Assembly (NCBI GenBank): GCA_003024175.1
Contig: MDYQ01000317.1
Location: 1 to 24,284, forward strand
Length of the DNA stretch: 24,284 nucleotides
Source: Planoprotostelium fungivorum
Taxonomy: Eukaryota; Evosea; Variosea; Cavosteliida; Cavosteliaceae
Direction of reading: 5' to 3'
Below, piece by piece: positions 1 through 10,100 of the stretch (position 1 is its first letter; each line of letters opens with the position of its first letter). The translations under genes were made by a program, and so were the position numbers. The notes beneath the pieces are model-generated. The model searched no databases and had not been told where the DNA came from. It saw only the letters and a list, made by a program, of their open reading frames with translations.

Positions 1-1728
1 GTGTCTCCCAACGAAGATAAACTCATCAAATTGAACCCAAAATCCCTCGTACAACTCTCGTCCTACATGGAGGTGAAGTCACCACATCACACGATAAACG
101 TCCATCATCACATGATGACATCACGAACTCTTCTGAAACACTTCAGATAGATTTCACTGACGTCAGACGCGTCGAGAGGGTCGTGTTAGATCCGACCGTC
201 GCTCTAGCAGACAACATGAACCAAAAGATCCGGCAGATCTGCGGAGATTATCTCGCAGAAGTCAGTGTTATTCCCAAGGTGGAATACATCGATCGATGGA
301 ACGACAACAACGTGAGAGTGTCAGATTTGTGTGCCCTCAAGAAAGCCACGGCAAAATTGTCGGGGATATGTAAAGATCCACCAAAGGAGGTGAATGATGA
401 TGTCACGATTACGTGTGATGACGTACCACAGTTGATGGACCTTGCGGCGGCGGCGACGAGGCACATGGTCAACGAGTTTGAAGGGAGCATCGATTCGAAG
501 CCTTTCTTTATCCCGAGAAAAACATTTTCCATCACCGAATTTAAATTGCATCAATCAGATCAAGCGATGATCAAGGCCCGATTGCAGGTGAAGATGAAAA
601 AAAGCCTCATGTGTACTGAGCCGTACGCAGAGGTATCTCAGTATATGTCAGAGTGCGAGGGAGCATTTAGAGATGGACATCAAGACTTTCACTTCTGGAA
701 GTACGAAGAATCAAATCACAGATTGGTGGTTGACGTTGATTCGGGAGGAAGTGGATTCTTTCTTGAGGAGGATCGACTTCTGTCACGATGCCGTGCCCAC
801 AAATTACATCGGTGAGCATAACTACGCACATCAAAATCCATCCATCATCCATCATCACACATCGACATCGACCATATTATCATCACCATCGTCAGATCAT
901 CATCATCATCATCATCAGATCATCATCGCATGTGATGACGATTTGATAGAAAAACAACCCGAAGACATGGCACGAGTCAGAAACAACCTCTCTCTCGTTG
1001 AACAGATCATGAATTCTTTCAACGCGATGCAATTGCAGAGGAGACAGAGAGGTTACACGCTAGACACTTCTCTCGTAGACCATTCAGACAAGGACAACAT
1101 AGCTTCGGGGGTGAGATGATGAAATTCGACACGTGAAGCTGAAGGAGAGAAGGTCAAAATGTTGATCAAAGAGCTGAGAGATCGCATCTATCCGGTGTTA
1201 GATGGTTACGTCGGCTCTTGCAAGTGTATCTTGTACGATCACGTCAACGTGGACGAGTGCGAACACTTGTCCATGGAGAAGATCACAGAGTTGATCGAGG
1301 TGATGATCGCGGTCATGATGGAAGTGATCACGGCTGATCTCCTGCAGTTGACTGCGAAAGAGATGAAGAAGAAAGACGAAAAAGATTCAGCGCAGAGGTG
1401 GACGCGGTACGAACCGCAGTACAACAAGATGATGAAATTGATATCTGACGTACGTTACATCGAGAGGATGAAACTACTCGAAGAAAATCCGGAAAAGGTT
1501 CGTCTTCCACCCTCGATGAATTTTATTCCATTACGAAACGATTGAACGTATATTCAGGTCCACGAGAAAGACATCGTACCCATCACGGGGCTGATCATGA
1601 GCCGCTTCGCTCGATTCGAAAACGAACTCCAAACGGTCATCGAAGTGTGGGGCCGCAACACCACCCCAACAGAAGCACAACCGAATCAAACTCTCCCGCA
1701 GAACCCTGTATCTACCCAACTACCTTGA
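1..1728 (+). CDS. Unrecognised alpha-helical protein, 3' part (5' end outside window)
   Basis: I do not recognise this family. The gene is already open at base 1. Spliced exons that keep one frame are 1-72, 147-587, 631-811, 950-1110, 1150-1497 and 1558-1728, ending in TGA. Introns start GTGAAG, GTGAAG, GTGAGC, GTGAGA and GTTCGT. Two stretches that read through in frame, about 388-429 and 1300-1347, look like further introns of a multiple of three (GTGAAT...CCACAG and GTGATG...CTGCAG). The protein is rich in K, E, D and M and predicted largely helical, with no signal peptide or membrane segment and no catalytic motif I can name. It has segments such as LTLIREEVDSFLRRIDF and IKELRDRIYPVLDGYVGSC, and a polar N/Q/T/P tail. 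The 1111-1149 acceptor is the weakest junction (1152 is equally possible). The stop lies 14 bp from the stop of the convergent glucanase gene. Confidence 0.7.
896..917. repeat. CAT/ATG triplet microsatellite inside an intron
   Basis: About seven tandem CAT units lie within the 138-nt intron 812-949 of the first gene, flanked by looser CATC/ATCATC-rich sequence from about 838 to 927. This intron is far longer than the usual 35-50 nt in the window, so repeat expansion is a plausible cause of its length (inference). Confidence 0.75.
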
Positions 1729-1742
1729 GCGAACTCTCTTTA

Positions 1743-4700
1743 TCATATCATAAATACGGCCAAGAGGGTCAAGCTCAGTGAAACGTACAGTGCGGCGCCA
1801 CTGCCGACTAGATTGGATCCCTCTTCTGTCTTTGTGATCGGATTCGTCGTGCCCTCTTGACTATCAGACCCTCCATAGCTCTGGGGTTCCGACACAGAAG
1901 AGGTCCACGTGTTGACTGTCTTAACCACACGGCCGAGACCGTTGAAATAGCAAGCCGCGTCACCCTGATCGAAACCGAACTGGGCGTAGAAGAGGTTCAT
2001 GGCGTAAGAGGCTTTCTGAGCCGTCGTACACTTTCCGTACGATCCACCGGTGTTCAATTCCAAGCAGTAGAGGGGCTTCGTAGAGCAGAGGTAATTGAGA
2101 ACGTCTCCCACTTCGGTCGCGTTTACGACGGAAGGGTCCTCGGAATTCGTTCGACAGATGGTGTCTTGGTACATGAGATGACAAGGGTGATCATTGGATA
2201 AGGGGGAAGGTTCGACTGCGGGCACGATGGATTTCTTGATCTGACCGATTCCGTCAAAATAGCAAGCACCGTCTCCCTGCTGAACTCCGAATTCGAGGTA
2301 AAACTATCGCACGTCAGGTGATCATCTCGAAGATGAGATAGAATCACCTGATTCATCGCGTAGGAAGTCCTCTGAGCTTCGTTACATCTGTAATACTTCC
2401 CTTGTGCGTTGAGTTCTGTGCAGTAGGAGGGTTTCTGGGAGCAGAGATAAGCGAGAGAATTGCCCAAGATGGTGGCGTTCGATTGATCGACGCGTTCGGA
2501 TGTAGTTCTGCAGGCCAGATCGGCGTACATCAAGTGACAGACGCTGTCAGGGCCCAATGGATCGGGCAGAAGTGACTTCTGTGGGACACCGAGGCCTCCA
2601 AAATCACAGGCTCCCTCTCCTTGTGTGGGTCCGTATTGTGCGTAGAACTGTATCGGTGAATATCGATGAGATTTCATGGCATGCACAGTACCTTATCCAT
2701 GACCCACGAGGCCTGTTGGGCCTGGTTACAGCGGTAGTAGATACCGTTCTTTGAAATTTCCTTGCAGTAGTCTCCGTTCTGAGAACAGATGTAATCCACG
2801 GCGTCACCCAACTTCGTGAGGTTCAGCTTTGTCGTGTTCTCCGTGGGTGTACGACATGACAAATGGGTGAACATGATGTGACAGGAGCTATTTTCGGACG
2901 TGGGAGGTGGTAGGTTACCGAGGGCAGGAATGACACCCAGGCCATCAAAATCGCAGGCTGCATCGCCCAGCTGATCCTTGTGGTCCACGTAATACTGTAC
3001 AAGGGGTCACGTGACCGAAGAAATCTCGGAGAAATCTCACCTGGTTCATGGTGTAAGCCACCTTCTGGGCGGCATTACATCTTCCGTACGTACCATCTCT
3101 GCTCTCGATCTGTCTACAATACAGAGGATTCTGAGAACAGAGGTAATCCAGCGTGGCAGCAACGCGAGTGACGTTGAGATCCTTCGTGTCCTCCGACAAA
3201 GTACGACAAGAGAGTAAGCTGAACATGGCGTGACAGGCTCCATCTTTCGAGAGGGGGTCTGGATTGATCGACGTTACGATGCTGCCCAGACCTTGAAAAT
3301 CGCACGAAATTTCGTCTCCCAATTGCTGTCCGAAGCGTAGGTAAAAGTTATTCATGACGTGGGAAGCCTTCTGAGCTCCGCTGCAGCGCTGAAATTGTCC
3401 GGCGTAACCGATGTCCGTGCACATCTCCGGGTAATTTCCGCAGACGTAATTGATGACGTCACCCACCAGGGTGGCGTTCAGGCGGGAAATATCCTCAGAG
3501 GTGGTGCGGCAGTTGAGGGAGGCGTACATGTTTCGGCACGTATCAGAGACGTAAGTACCGGGCGGTTGGTACGTGTACGTGGAGACAGTGGAAGTGGGAG
3601 GAGCATCTGTCAAAATGAGACGAGCGGAATCAAATGACTCACCCTTGCAGGACCAGTTGGCCAGATTAAATTTAGAGGTTCGGTTGTTGTAGAAGATACC
3701 CCAGGTACCCTCTCTTGAATTGACACCCTTCCATGGTTGATCGAAGGCTTCGAACCAGTAGAAGGGAATCTTCTCGGAAAAGTAGCGGCAGGCGGCCTGC
3801 TTGAGATACCATTCGGAGGTCGTGATGCCGTTCTGAAGATAAAGTGTGAGAATGTCGGACTACAACGAGACATGACGTACCTGACCGTCCCTGCCCGCAT
3901 TCGTGGCCCATCCGGTTTCACCTGTAAAAGTCAGCGGGCGGAACTTCCGAAGAGATTTCGAGGAGGGTCACCGATGATGATGGTCGTGTTGGGGTAAGCT
4001 TGTTGCACTCTCCTAAATTGGGTGACGATGCGATCAGCTGATGCAGTGTCGGTGGGTGATTTCACCGTAGTGCCTTCCCAATAAGGAAAGATCTGGAACG
4101 ATACGTAAACATCTTATAGAAAAGGCAATACAAGATCATCATCATGTGAAGGTGGATGATGCATGGTGATCTCACATTGATGAGAAGTAGATCCGAAACG
4201 GTGGCTAAGACTTTGTTGCCTGTGATGGCTCCGGTCGTATCTGCGTATCCAACGGGAAATGTGAATCCGTTCGCTCTGGTCCAGTTCTGCGACGTATCAC
4301 ATCTCTCCATCGTTAAAGAGCCTCTCACCTTGACGAAAACGATGCGTTCGACTACAGTGGCCAGGGGGAGATCGTTTCGGTGGATGGATTCCGTTCCCAC
4401 GGCAGCTCCAGTGATGATGTCGTTGACTCCGTACTGATCTTCCAACCAAGCCAAGATGTTGAGTTGGATTTGAAGCTCTAAGAGAGGGTTGTTCTGGAAT
4501 CCGATGAAGACCTGTGACGGATGAGTCGATGTGGAATGGACGTCGATCGATGCATCACCTTTAAACCGACGGCCTTGGCAGCTCTGAGAGTGTAATTGCC
4601 TTGATCGCAGTCCAGCATGTTGTAGATGCGAACTTCAGAGGAGACTTTCTTCAAGATGACCAAGTCTTGATAGACCTCTTGATAAGTGGCACATCGCGAC

Positions 4701-4801
4701 GGATTGTCTCTTCTGACCGTATAGTCAAATCCGAGCACCTGTCCAGAAGTGATGCAGACGGAGACTAAGAGGAGAAAGAAGGTGATGATGGTACGTTTCA
4801 T
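1743..4801 (-). CDS. GPI-anchored GH17 beta-1,3-glucanase with five X8/CBM43-like modules
   Basis: Exons (complement): 4801-4559, 4511-4329, 4286-4176, 4092-3972, 3921-3881, 3832-3643, 3606-3041, 2994-2692, 2647-2348 and 2303-1743, about 872 aa. The start is the ATG before a clear signal peptide (MKRTIITFFLLLVSVCITSG). Residues ~22-300 are a glycoside hydrolase family 17 domain. The proposed acid/base is Glu ~122 in GAAVGTES and the nucleophile Glu ~221 in IIIGETGWA; FYWFEAFDQPWK follows. Five cysteine-rich modules then repeat CHxMY...C RT...YLC...YC...RC...ASYAMN...CDFxGLG, matching the six-Cys X8/CBM43 fold known to bind beta-1,3-glucan. A Ser/Thr/Glu linker and a C-terminal hydrophobic tail (ALYVSLSLTLLAVFMI) form a GPI signal. 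Likely role: remodelling of beta-1,3-glucan in a cyst, spore or cell wall, or digestion of prey walls; substrate is inferred from the family. The 42-nt piece 4287-4328 is read as a multiple-of-three intron. Confidence 0.92.
1929..3538 (-). repeat. Five tandem X8/CBM43-like protein modules
   Basis: Module starts (first Cys, complement) are near 3538, 3235, 2883, 2539 and 2183, each about 85 aa plus a 15-25 aa Pro/Ser linker. All keep six cysteines, 'CRT.SE', 'YLC/YVC/YIC', 'RC..AQ.AS..M' and 'CDF/CYF.GLG'. Modules 2, 3 and 4 are each cut by a phase-0 intron at the same place, just after MNQ, MDK and MNQ (introns 2995-3040, 2648-2691, 2304-2347). Modules 1 and 5 have no intron there. The first and last modules read VMNNFYLRFG and AMNLFYAQFG straight through. 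Confidence 0.88.
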
Positions 4802-5897
4802 GTTGTACGTTTATAGCCACGTCTAGCTAGCTGATGCGAGTTCAGCACTTATCGGATGGTGATGAAGAGATTGTCTCACCAGCCTGCAGTGCAAAGAATG
4901 GTGATCCTTCGATCGAAAGCGAAGCTTGTGGTGTCGTGTCTATCCATAAAATTCTTGGGAAACTCAAAGCCTGAGGAGGCGTCAGGGGTACAGAAGCAGA
5001 AGTCCCACCTACAACTGTCCCTCTTTCCGCCTCGGTCTAATAGTCCCTGGGATCAGCTTCTGGAAGTTATTCTCCCCATCATCTCGATTGACTGAATAAA
5101 GGACAGAAGAGTCACTCGAGAAACATCACTTCTGGTGATGTCTTCGGCTGTTATGAAAAGATGAAGGACCACAGAGATGGCAGATTGAAGATTAATGTGA
5201 TGTGATTCCAATCTTCTCAATCCTTCCAGTCAGCAACAGCAAGGCCACCCAAGGCCACCCTATCCCTCCTCTTCACTGTCCACTCCCTCCACTTTCCTAT
5301 CTTCTTCACCACCCATAATATTGTTTCACCCCAAAATAAAAAGGTCGACCCCCCTACTTGGCGCTTCTACAAAAGGGTTCACGGAAGTCTACGATAGGCG
5401 CAAACAAACGGATATTTCTTACGAAAACATCAACAACGCTTGGGAAGGTCTGAGTGGGCCGAACTCTCTCGGAGGGAATGCGGCGAGAGCCGCTGCCTGA
5501 GGGACCAGAAATGAGACCGCCTTCTCCATCGCGGGATGGAGCCACACAGTGTGTGCTTCTGATTGGGGGAAGGAAGGGTTGAAACATCCCTCGGTGGCCG
5601 GATAATCACAGTTCAATTCGTGGAATGGTGCAAGCACCACAACTCGATTCAGACTACTCTCCGTGGACCCTACTTTTGTAACTATCGTACACTACCAGGC
5701 TCAGCATCAACTCACAATCGTTCGAGTCAGATCCAAACGAATAAATGGACACGCACGTCTCATCATCTTGAAGTCAGTGGACAGAATCTGATGATGAATC
5801 AATCTATGAAAGAGATATAATCGCTCCATTTATCAAACTTTCAGAGAGCATGAGACGGAAGGGGGACGGCAAATCTCTCCCTGCACGAACGTCAGTA
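4802..5897. other. Spacer upstream of the glucanase gene; one doubtful + strand exon
   Basis: This 1.1-kb stretch lies between the glucanase start and the end of the next minus-strand gene, so it should hold the glucanase promoter. No convincing gene was found. On the plus strand, about 5342-5500 reads as an open stretch ending in TGA (FTEVYDRRKQTDISYENINN, then AWEGLSGPNS, then an Ala-rich end) that looks protein-like, but it has no ATG and no clear upstream exon. An imperfect direct repeat CAAGGCCACC CAAGGCCACC lies near 5240-5261. The region 5230-5340 is pyrimidine-rich. Open frames on the minus strand near 5354-5640 look like shadows. Confidence 0.4.
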
Positions 5898-6574
5898 TCA
5901 TCCTTGCGGACACACGCACTTGTAAAGACTCGTCGATTCAAAGGACGGTGCCGGTATGGGCTTGTAGTCCACAGAGGTCGGTCGGCTCTCGTAGATGGGC
6001 ATGATCTGCAGAGTCAAATCGGATCATCCAATGAAATGCTCACCCTTCTGACAACGGTTGGCTGCACGACATCTCTGCACAATATCGGTTGAAATTCTTC
6101 CACGATGGTACGTCTCGTCTTCTCTTCTATGTGAGCTGGTAGAGTCACCTCGATGACTCTCTTGTCCAGAGTCACTGTCGTGTCGTGCAAGTTAACTTCG
6201 ACCGGTCTGTACGATGGACGTGAATAATGGAGGGGAGGCTGGACGGTGTATGCACCTGACACTATGGTCTCCTGTGAAGATGACCGGACGAACTTGATCT
6301 GGAAGTCTGTCTTGAACGATGGTCACTGGCTTGACTTCATTCTCGTGAAGGTGATCGAGGACTTGATGGATCTCCAACTGTTCTCTCTCCCTGAACCGCT
6401 GTCAATCGACGTGAAAGTCTTTGAACACACACCGGTGAATCACAGGTTGAACGATCTCCCTCTCTACTGGTTGGATCCTCTCTTTCACCACAATAGGCTT
6501 TTCGATCTAACAGTTCAGCTGAATCATCAAACCTCATTCACCTTTTCGTTGATTATCGTCGTGGTGTTGCTCAT
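5898..6574 (-). CDS. Small Val/Glu/Pro-rich protein with 'ERIQPVE' and 'QPVIHRERE' motifs
   Basis: Exons (complement) 6574-6542, 6506-6433, 6390-6327, 6271-6044 and 6005-5898 join in phase to give about 168 aa, starting MSNTTTIINEK and ending YKCVCPQG. Introns are 35, 42, 55 and 38 nt, all GTG...AG. The protein is short, without signal peptide or membrane segment. It is built from alternating charged/valine strands: KPIVVKERIQPVEREIVQPV, HREREQLEIHQVLDHLHE, VTLPAHIEEK and RRTIVEEFQPI. Proteins with a similar 'ERIQPVE...QPVIxREREQxExxQV' signature exist, as I recall, in fungi and amoebae as hypothetical or 'allergen-like' proteins; function is unknown to me. The restored motif across splice sites (CG|GGAGAG giving HREREQ) strongly supports the model. 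The 6272-6326 intron is the least certain, because a reading-through frame (VTIVQDRLPDQVRPVIF) also looks protein-like. Confidence 0.8.
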
Positions 6575-6867
6575 GTTTGGTGTCTTTCGTTTTGGGAAAC
6601 CATAAACTCGGTTTTCGAAATCCATCGGGTTTTTCATGTGTGTGCCAAACCGACCGATCGTGTCTTTCATGTTGCTCGAGACACGCACAGCCGTAACTCT
6701 GCTTCTATAGAAGCCATCCTTCTTTCGAGTACTGGCGAGGAAATGGACTTGGATATATGTAGGGTACAAGAACAGTTCCACGTTGTCGGAAAATATTTGC
6801 TGACAACTAAAAAGGAGCTCCCCTGATCATCTGGAAGGGTACTCAGCATATAGACGACCGAGTGTTC

Positions 6868-7113
6868 CTATGCTTGGGGGAGTCGGTCTCCTATGCAATC
6901 CAGATAAAACTCTGGGGTCGGAAAACGACGTCTGTAGGGAAAATCGAAAATATTGTTCATGTTGTAGAGCCAAAAGGTCTGATAAACTGACAACCACACG
7001 CCGCCTGTAGACCAATTGGAAGAAGGAGAGCGTCTCACGTTGCAACGCACAGATATCGACAATCGATAAGGATAGCTCAGTCTGACCTCATCATCATACG
7101 GGTGGAGGTGCAT
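6868..7113 (-). CDS. Doubtful 81-aa ORF, hypothetical
   Basis: A single-exon frame from ATG at 7113 to TAG gives 81 aa rich in Tyr, Arg, Ser and Pro (LSYPYRLSISVRC, VYQTFWLYNMNNIFDFPYRR). I recognise no family. It contains an internal GTGAG...TACAG stretch of 34 nt that could be an intron, but splicing it does not give a better frame. It sits in the 620-bp interval between the small 'ERIQPVE' gene and the divergent LRR-RasGEF gene, where promoters of both must lie. It could be a small gene, a 5' untranslated region, or chance. Confidence 0.25.
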   Translation of the reverse strand: MHLHPYDDEVRLSYPYRLSISVRCNVRRSPSSNWSTGGVWLSVYQTFWLYNMNNIFDFPYRRRFPTPEFYLDCIGDRLPQA

Positions 7114-7194
7114 GCGATAGCTGGACTGTAGACAAGGACATCGAAACAGATTCCACCTGTATATCGTCTACTCCGCATGATACTCAGAGCGTCC

Positions 7195-10100
7195 ATGGAT
7201 AAAGAAATCAAGGAGTCGGTTAAGAGTTCAAAGGGGACAACTCTGCACATCACCGAACACAAGATCAGTAAAAAGGTAAGACGACAAAGAGGTTCCGGTT
7301 GTTTTTCGAATGTCCACATGCATGACATAATCTGTAATCTCGAGCGGAGATGTAACAATGTTACAGATAGACCGTATTTATAAAGAACTACCCAATCTCA
7401 AGACGCTTACTCTCTCAAAGTGTTCTCTCCAGGTACATTTCAATGTCATCACCCTTCTACATTCTCACCGACACAGAATGGTGACATCGTCGAACTTCTC
7501 AAATCACTTCCTCATCTCGAGACACTCATCCTGTCCTCCAATCCCATCTCTGCCCTCCCAGATACATTATCATGCCAAGATCTCTCTCACTTCTCCATGA
7601 CCGATGCGGAGCTGACAGACCTCCCCCGCTCCCTCCTTAAACTGCCCCACCTGAAAGAACTTGATCTATCCAACAACAAGATCCTGCAGCCAGATTTCGG
7701 TGGTTCACAAGAGAGGGCACTGAGACATCTGAACTTGAGCCACAATGCCATCCAGTGAGTCTTACCTTCACGTATGGTGTCATGACATCCATCAGCACGA
7801 TATCGTCGGAGGTAGTGGAGGCATTGAAGAATCTGGAACAATTGAATCTGGAGCAAAATCGAATCAAACAAGTACCGGGGTCCATCTGTAAATTGACCAA
7901 ATTGCTCAGCCTCAATCTCTCCCACGTACGTACCGATGCATATTCCATCGCGTTGACTCGTTGTAGAACGATCTGACCGTCCTACCTGAGGCCATCGGCC
8001 AGATGCAGAGTCTGACCGAACTGCTGGTGAAGGGAAACAAATTGACGGCGATTCCGACTTCCGTGGGCCTTCTAAAGGAGCTGAAGACTCTGTCTCTCTA
8101 CCAGAACCAGCTGACCAGCTTACCTGATTCGATTCAATTACTCAAACAGTTGCTCCACATCTCCCTGCAGCACAATCTCATCACCGAACTTCCAGCGGGT
8201 GAGAAGGTTGCAACGATCCAACGTGACGCAGATCTCAGGTCTGGGGCAGATGAAACAGCTCAGCACGTTACAGCTGGATCACAATCATCTGAGGTCACTG
8301 CCGAAGGAATTGGTTGCCCTGGACAACCTCACCTTCTTAGACGTCAGCTACAACCAACTGGAGACGATACCAAAGCCGAACATGAGATCCCTCGGAAAAT
8401 TCATGTTGGACAACAACCGATTGAAAGAATTACCCGACATGTCTGGGCTGCCGAAATTGACCGTCCTATCGTGAGTCGACACGCGGCCGTGGTGACTCTG
8501 AAATGTCGACAGATTACACTTGAATCACATATCCGATCCGGCCTCATTGAAACAGTTGAAGAACAACAAACTGCTGTTCAGGCTGACGCTGAAGAACAAT
8601 CCTCTGCCCCCGATCGCGTTAGAGTTTATTTCGAAATACGGTGAAATGGCATTCGTTCAGAAGGATGGTGACGTGGCGAACAACAGCCCGTGAGTCTCGT
8701 GGCTCGTTGTAGATGGCTGAACGTCGAAGGATGAACAGCATGAGGGCGAGGAGTCTGGGAGAGAGGGGAGGAAGTGAGCTGAAGAACTTGCTGACCAAAA
8801 CGTTGGACACTCTACGATTCGGCAGCTCTGATGTCAGTTTTTTCATCTTCTTCTATATTGAAAGGAGAATCATCGTAACACGAGAAATACTCTGAGATGT
8901 CGACGGAATACAATATATATTATTTTTTACGAAGAAGAAGATAGAAGAGAAGAGATATTTATTTAAGAAAAAATCCAAAATAGAAAACCAAAAATTGAAA
9001 AGAGAACAGAAAAAGAGTGCGGATGCAGAAGTGGGTCTACCCGAGATGGAGACAGACAAGAAGAGCGTAGATTTCAGCAAGATGTCCGCCGATTTCGAAA
9101 CGATGCTGGAAGAATTAGAAGTGACCGAAGAGAAGAAGAAGGAGATGAGAAGCATGCCGGTGGCCGCAAAGATGAAATTGGTCTCGCAGTTCAGAGGAGT
9201 CGAAACTACACCGAAGTCTCCACTGGTGAGTCACGTGATCATACGTCAACCTCCTGTGATATATCCTATGGAACACGTCTTATGTGATATCACACGTGGT
9301 AATGATGATAACATAGATTTCCTCTCCGTCTAGATTCAGGGGAACCAGCAGGACAGCATCGATCGGAGGTTACGATAATCCTAAATCGTTCACCGAATCG
9401 ATTCGGACCGGTAAGGCCACCCCGAACGGTACGTATCGTACGCTCGATGACGTGTGATGACGTCATGTAGATCTGGTCAGTCTGACCGTGGAGCTGAAAT
9501 CCGCATCTCGGCAGTGGGTGTCAGAAATTGTACAGAGAGAAAAAGTGATCGCTCACTTGTTGGATCTCATTCGAGATCAATTCGACAAGTGTGACAAGGG
9601 GTGAGCCCATGTTTTTATCGGTAGATGTTGAGAAGAAGAACAGTAAAGCACCCATCGATTTGTTGTATCAGGCTTTGGTGTGTCTGAGAGCTCTCGTCAA
9701 GCGCAATCAGCTGGGAGAGATGTTGGAGACGGGTGAGATGTCGCAGAGATTTCACGTGAAACTCATCGAAAACAGGCGGAAAAGAAGAATCGGAGGTAAC
9801 CAGTTATCCTGCCAAGATTCTCATCATGGGAATCGATCACCCGAAGATGAAAGTGAGAGCAGAGGTGGTGGGATTGCTCAACAAAATGGGTCAAGTTCAT
9901 TCGTATCACGAGTGAGGGATGAGCATCGACGATGCACGATTGATGAGGTCAGCTCGATGTTGGAAGCCTTCGATGCGTACGGACAGCATCGACAATTGCA
10001 GACGGCGACGAAATTCGGGCCGTTGGTGGAGAATCTGAAGACATCGGCGGAGAAATCAAATCGAGGAAGTGAAACGATCGAGCAGATGCACGAGACATCT

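Noticed and set aside
838-930. CATC-rich tract as a CRISPR-like or satellite array
   Set aside because: Unit is a plain CAT triplet without spacers, inside an intron; simple microsatellite.
3003-3015. GGTCACGTGACC palindrome as an operator or mobile-element end
   Set aside because: It lies within an intron of the glucanase gene, and no flanking repeats or transposase are present; noted only as part of the general palindrome richness of introns.
6246-6605. 119-aa plus-strand ORF with a hydrophobic C-terminal segment
   Set aside because: It is the antisense shadow of the spliced 'ERIQPVE' gene, whose exons restore conserved motifs on the minus strand.
8713-8895. ATG at 8713 as the start of a separate formin-like gene
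   Set aside because: The preceding LRR exon joins across intron 8690-8729 into the same frame, and that ATG lies inside the predicted intron.
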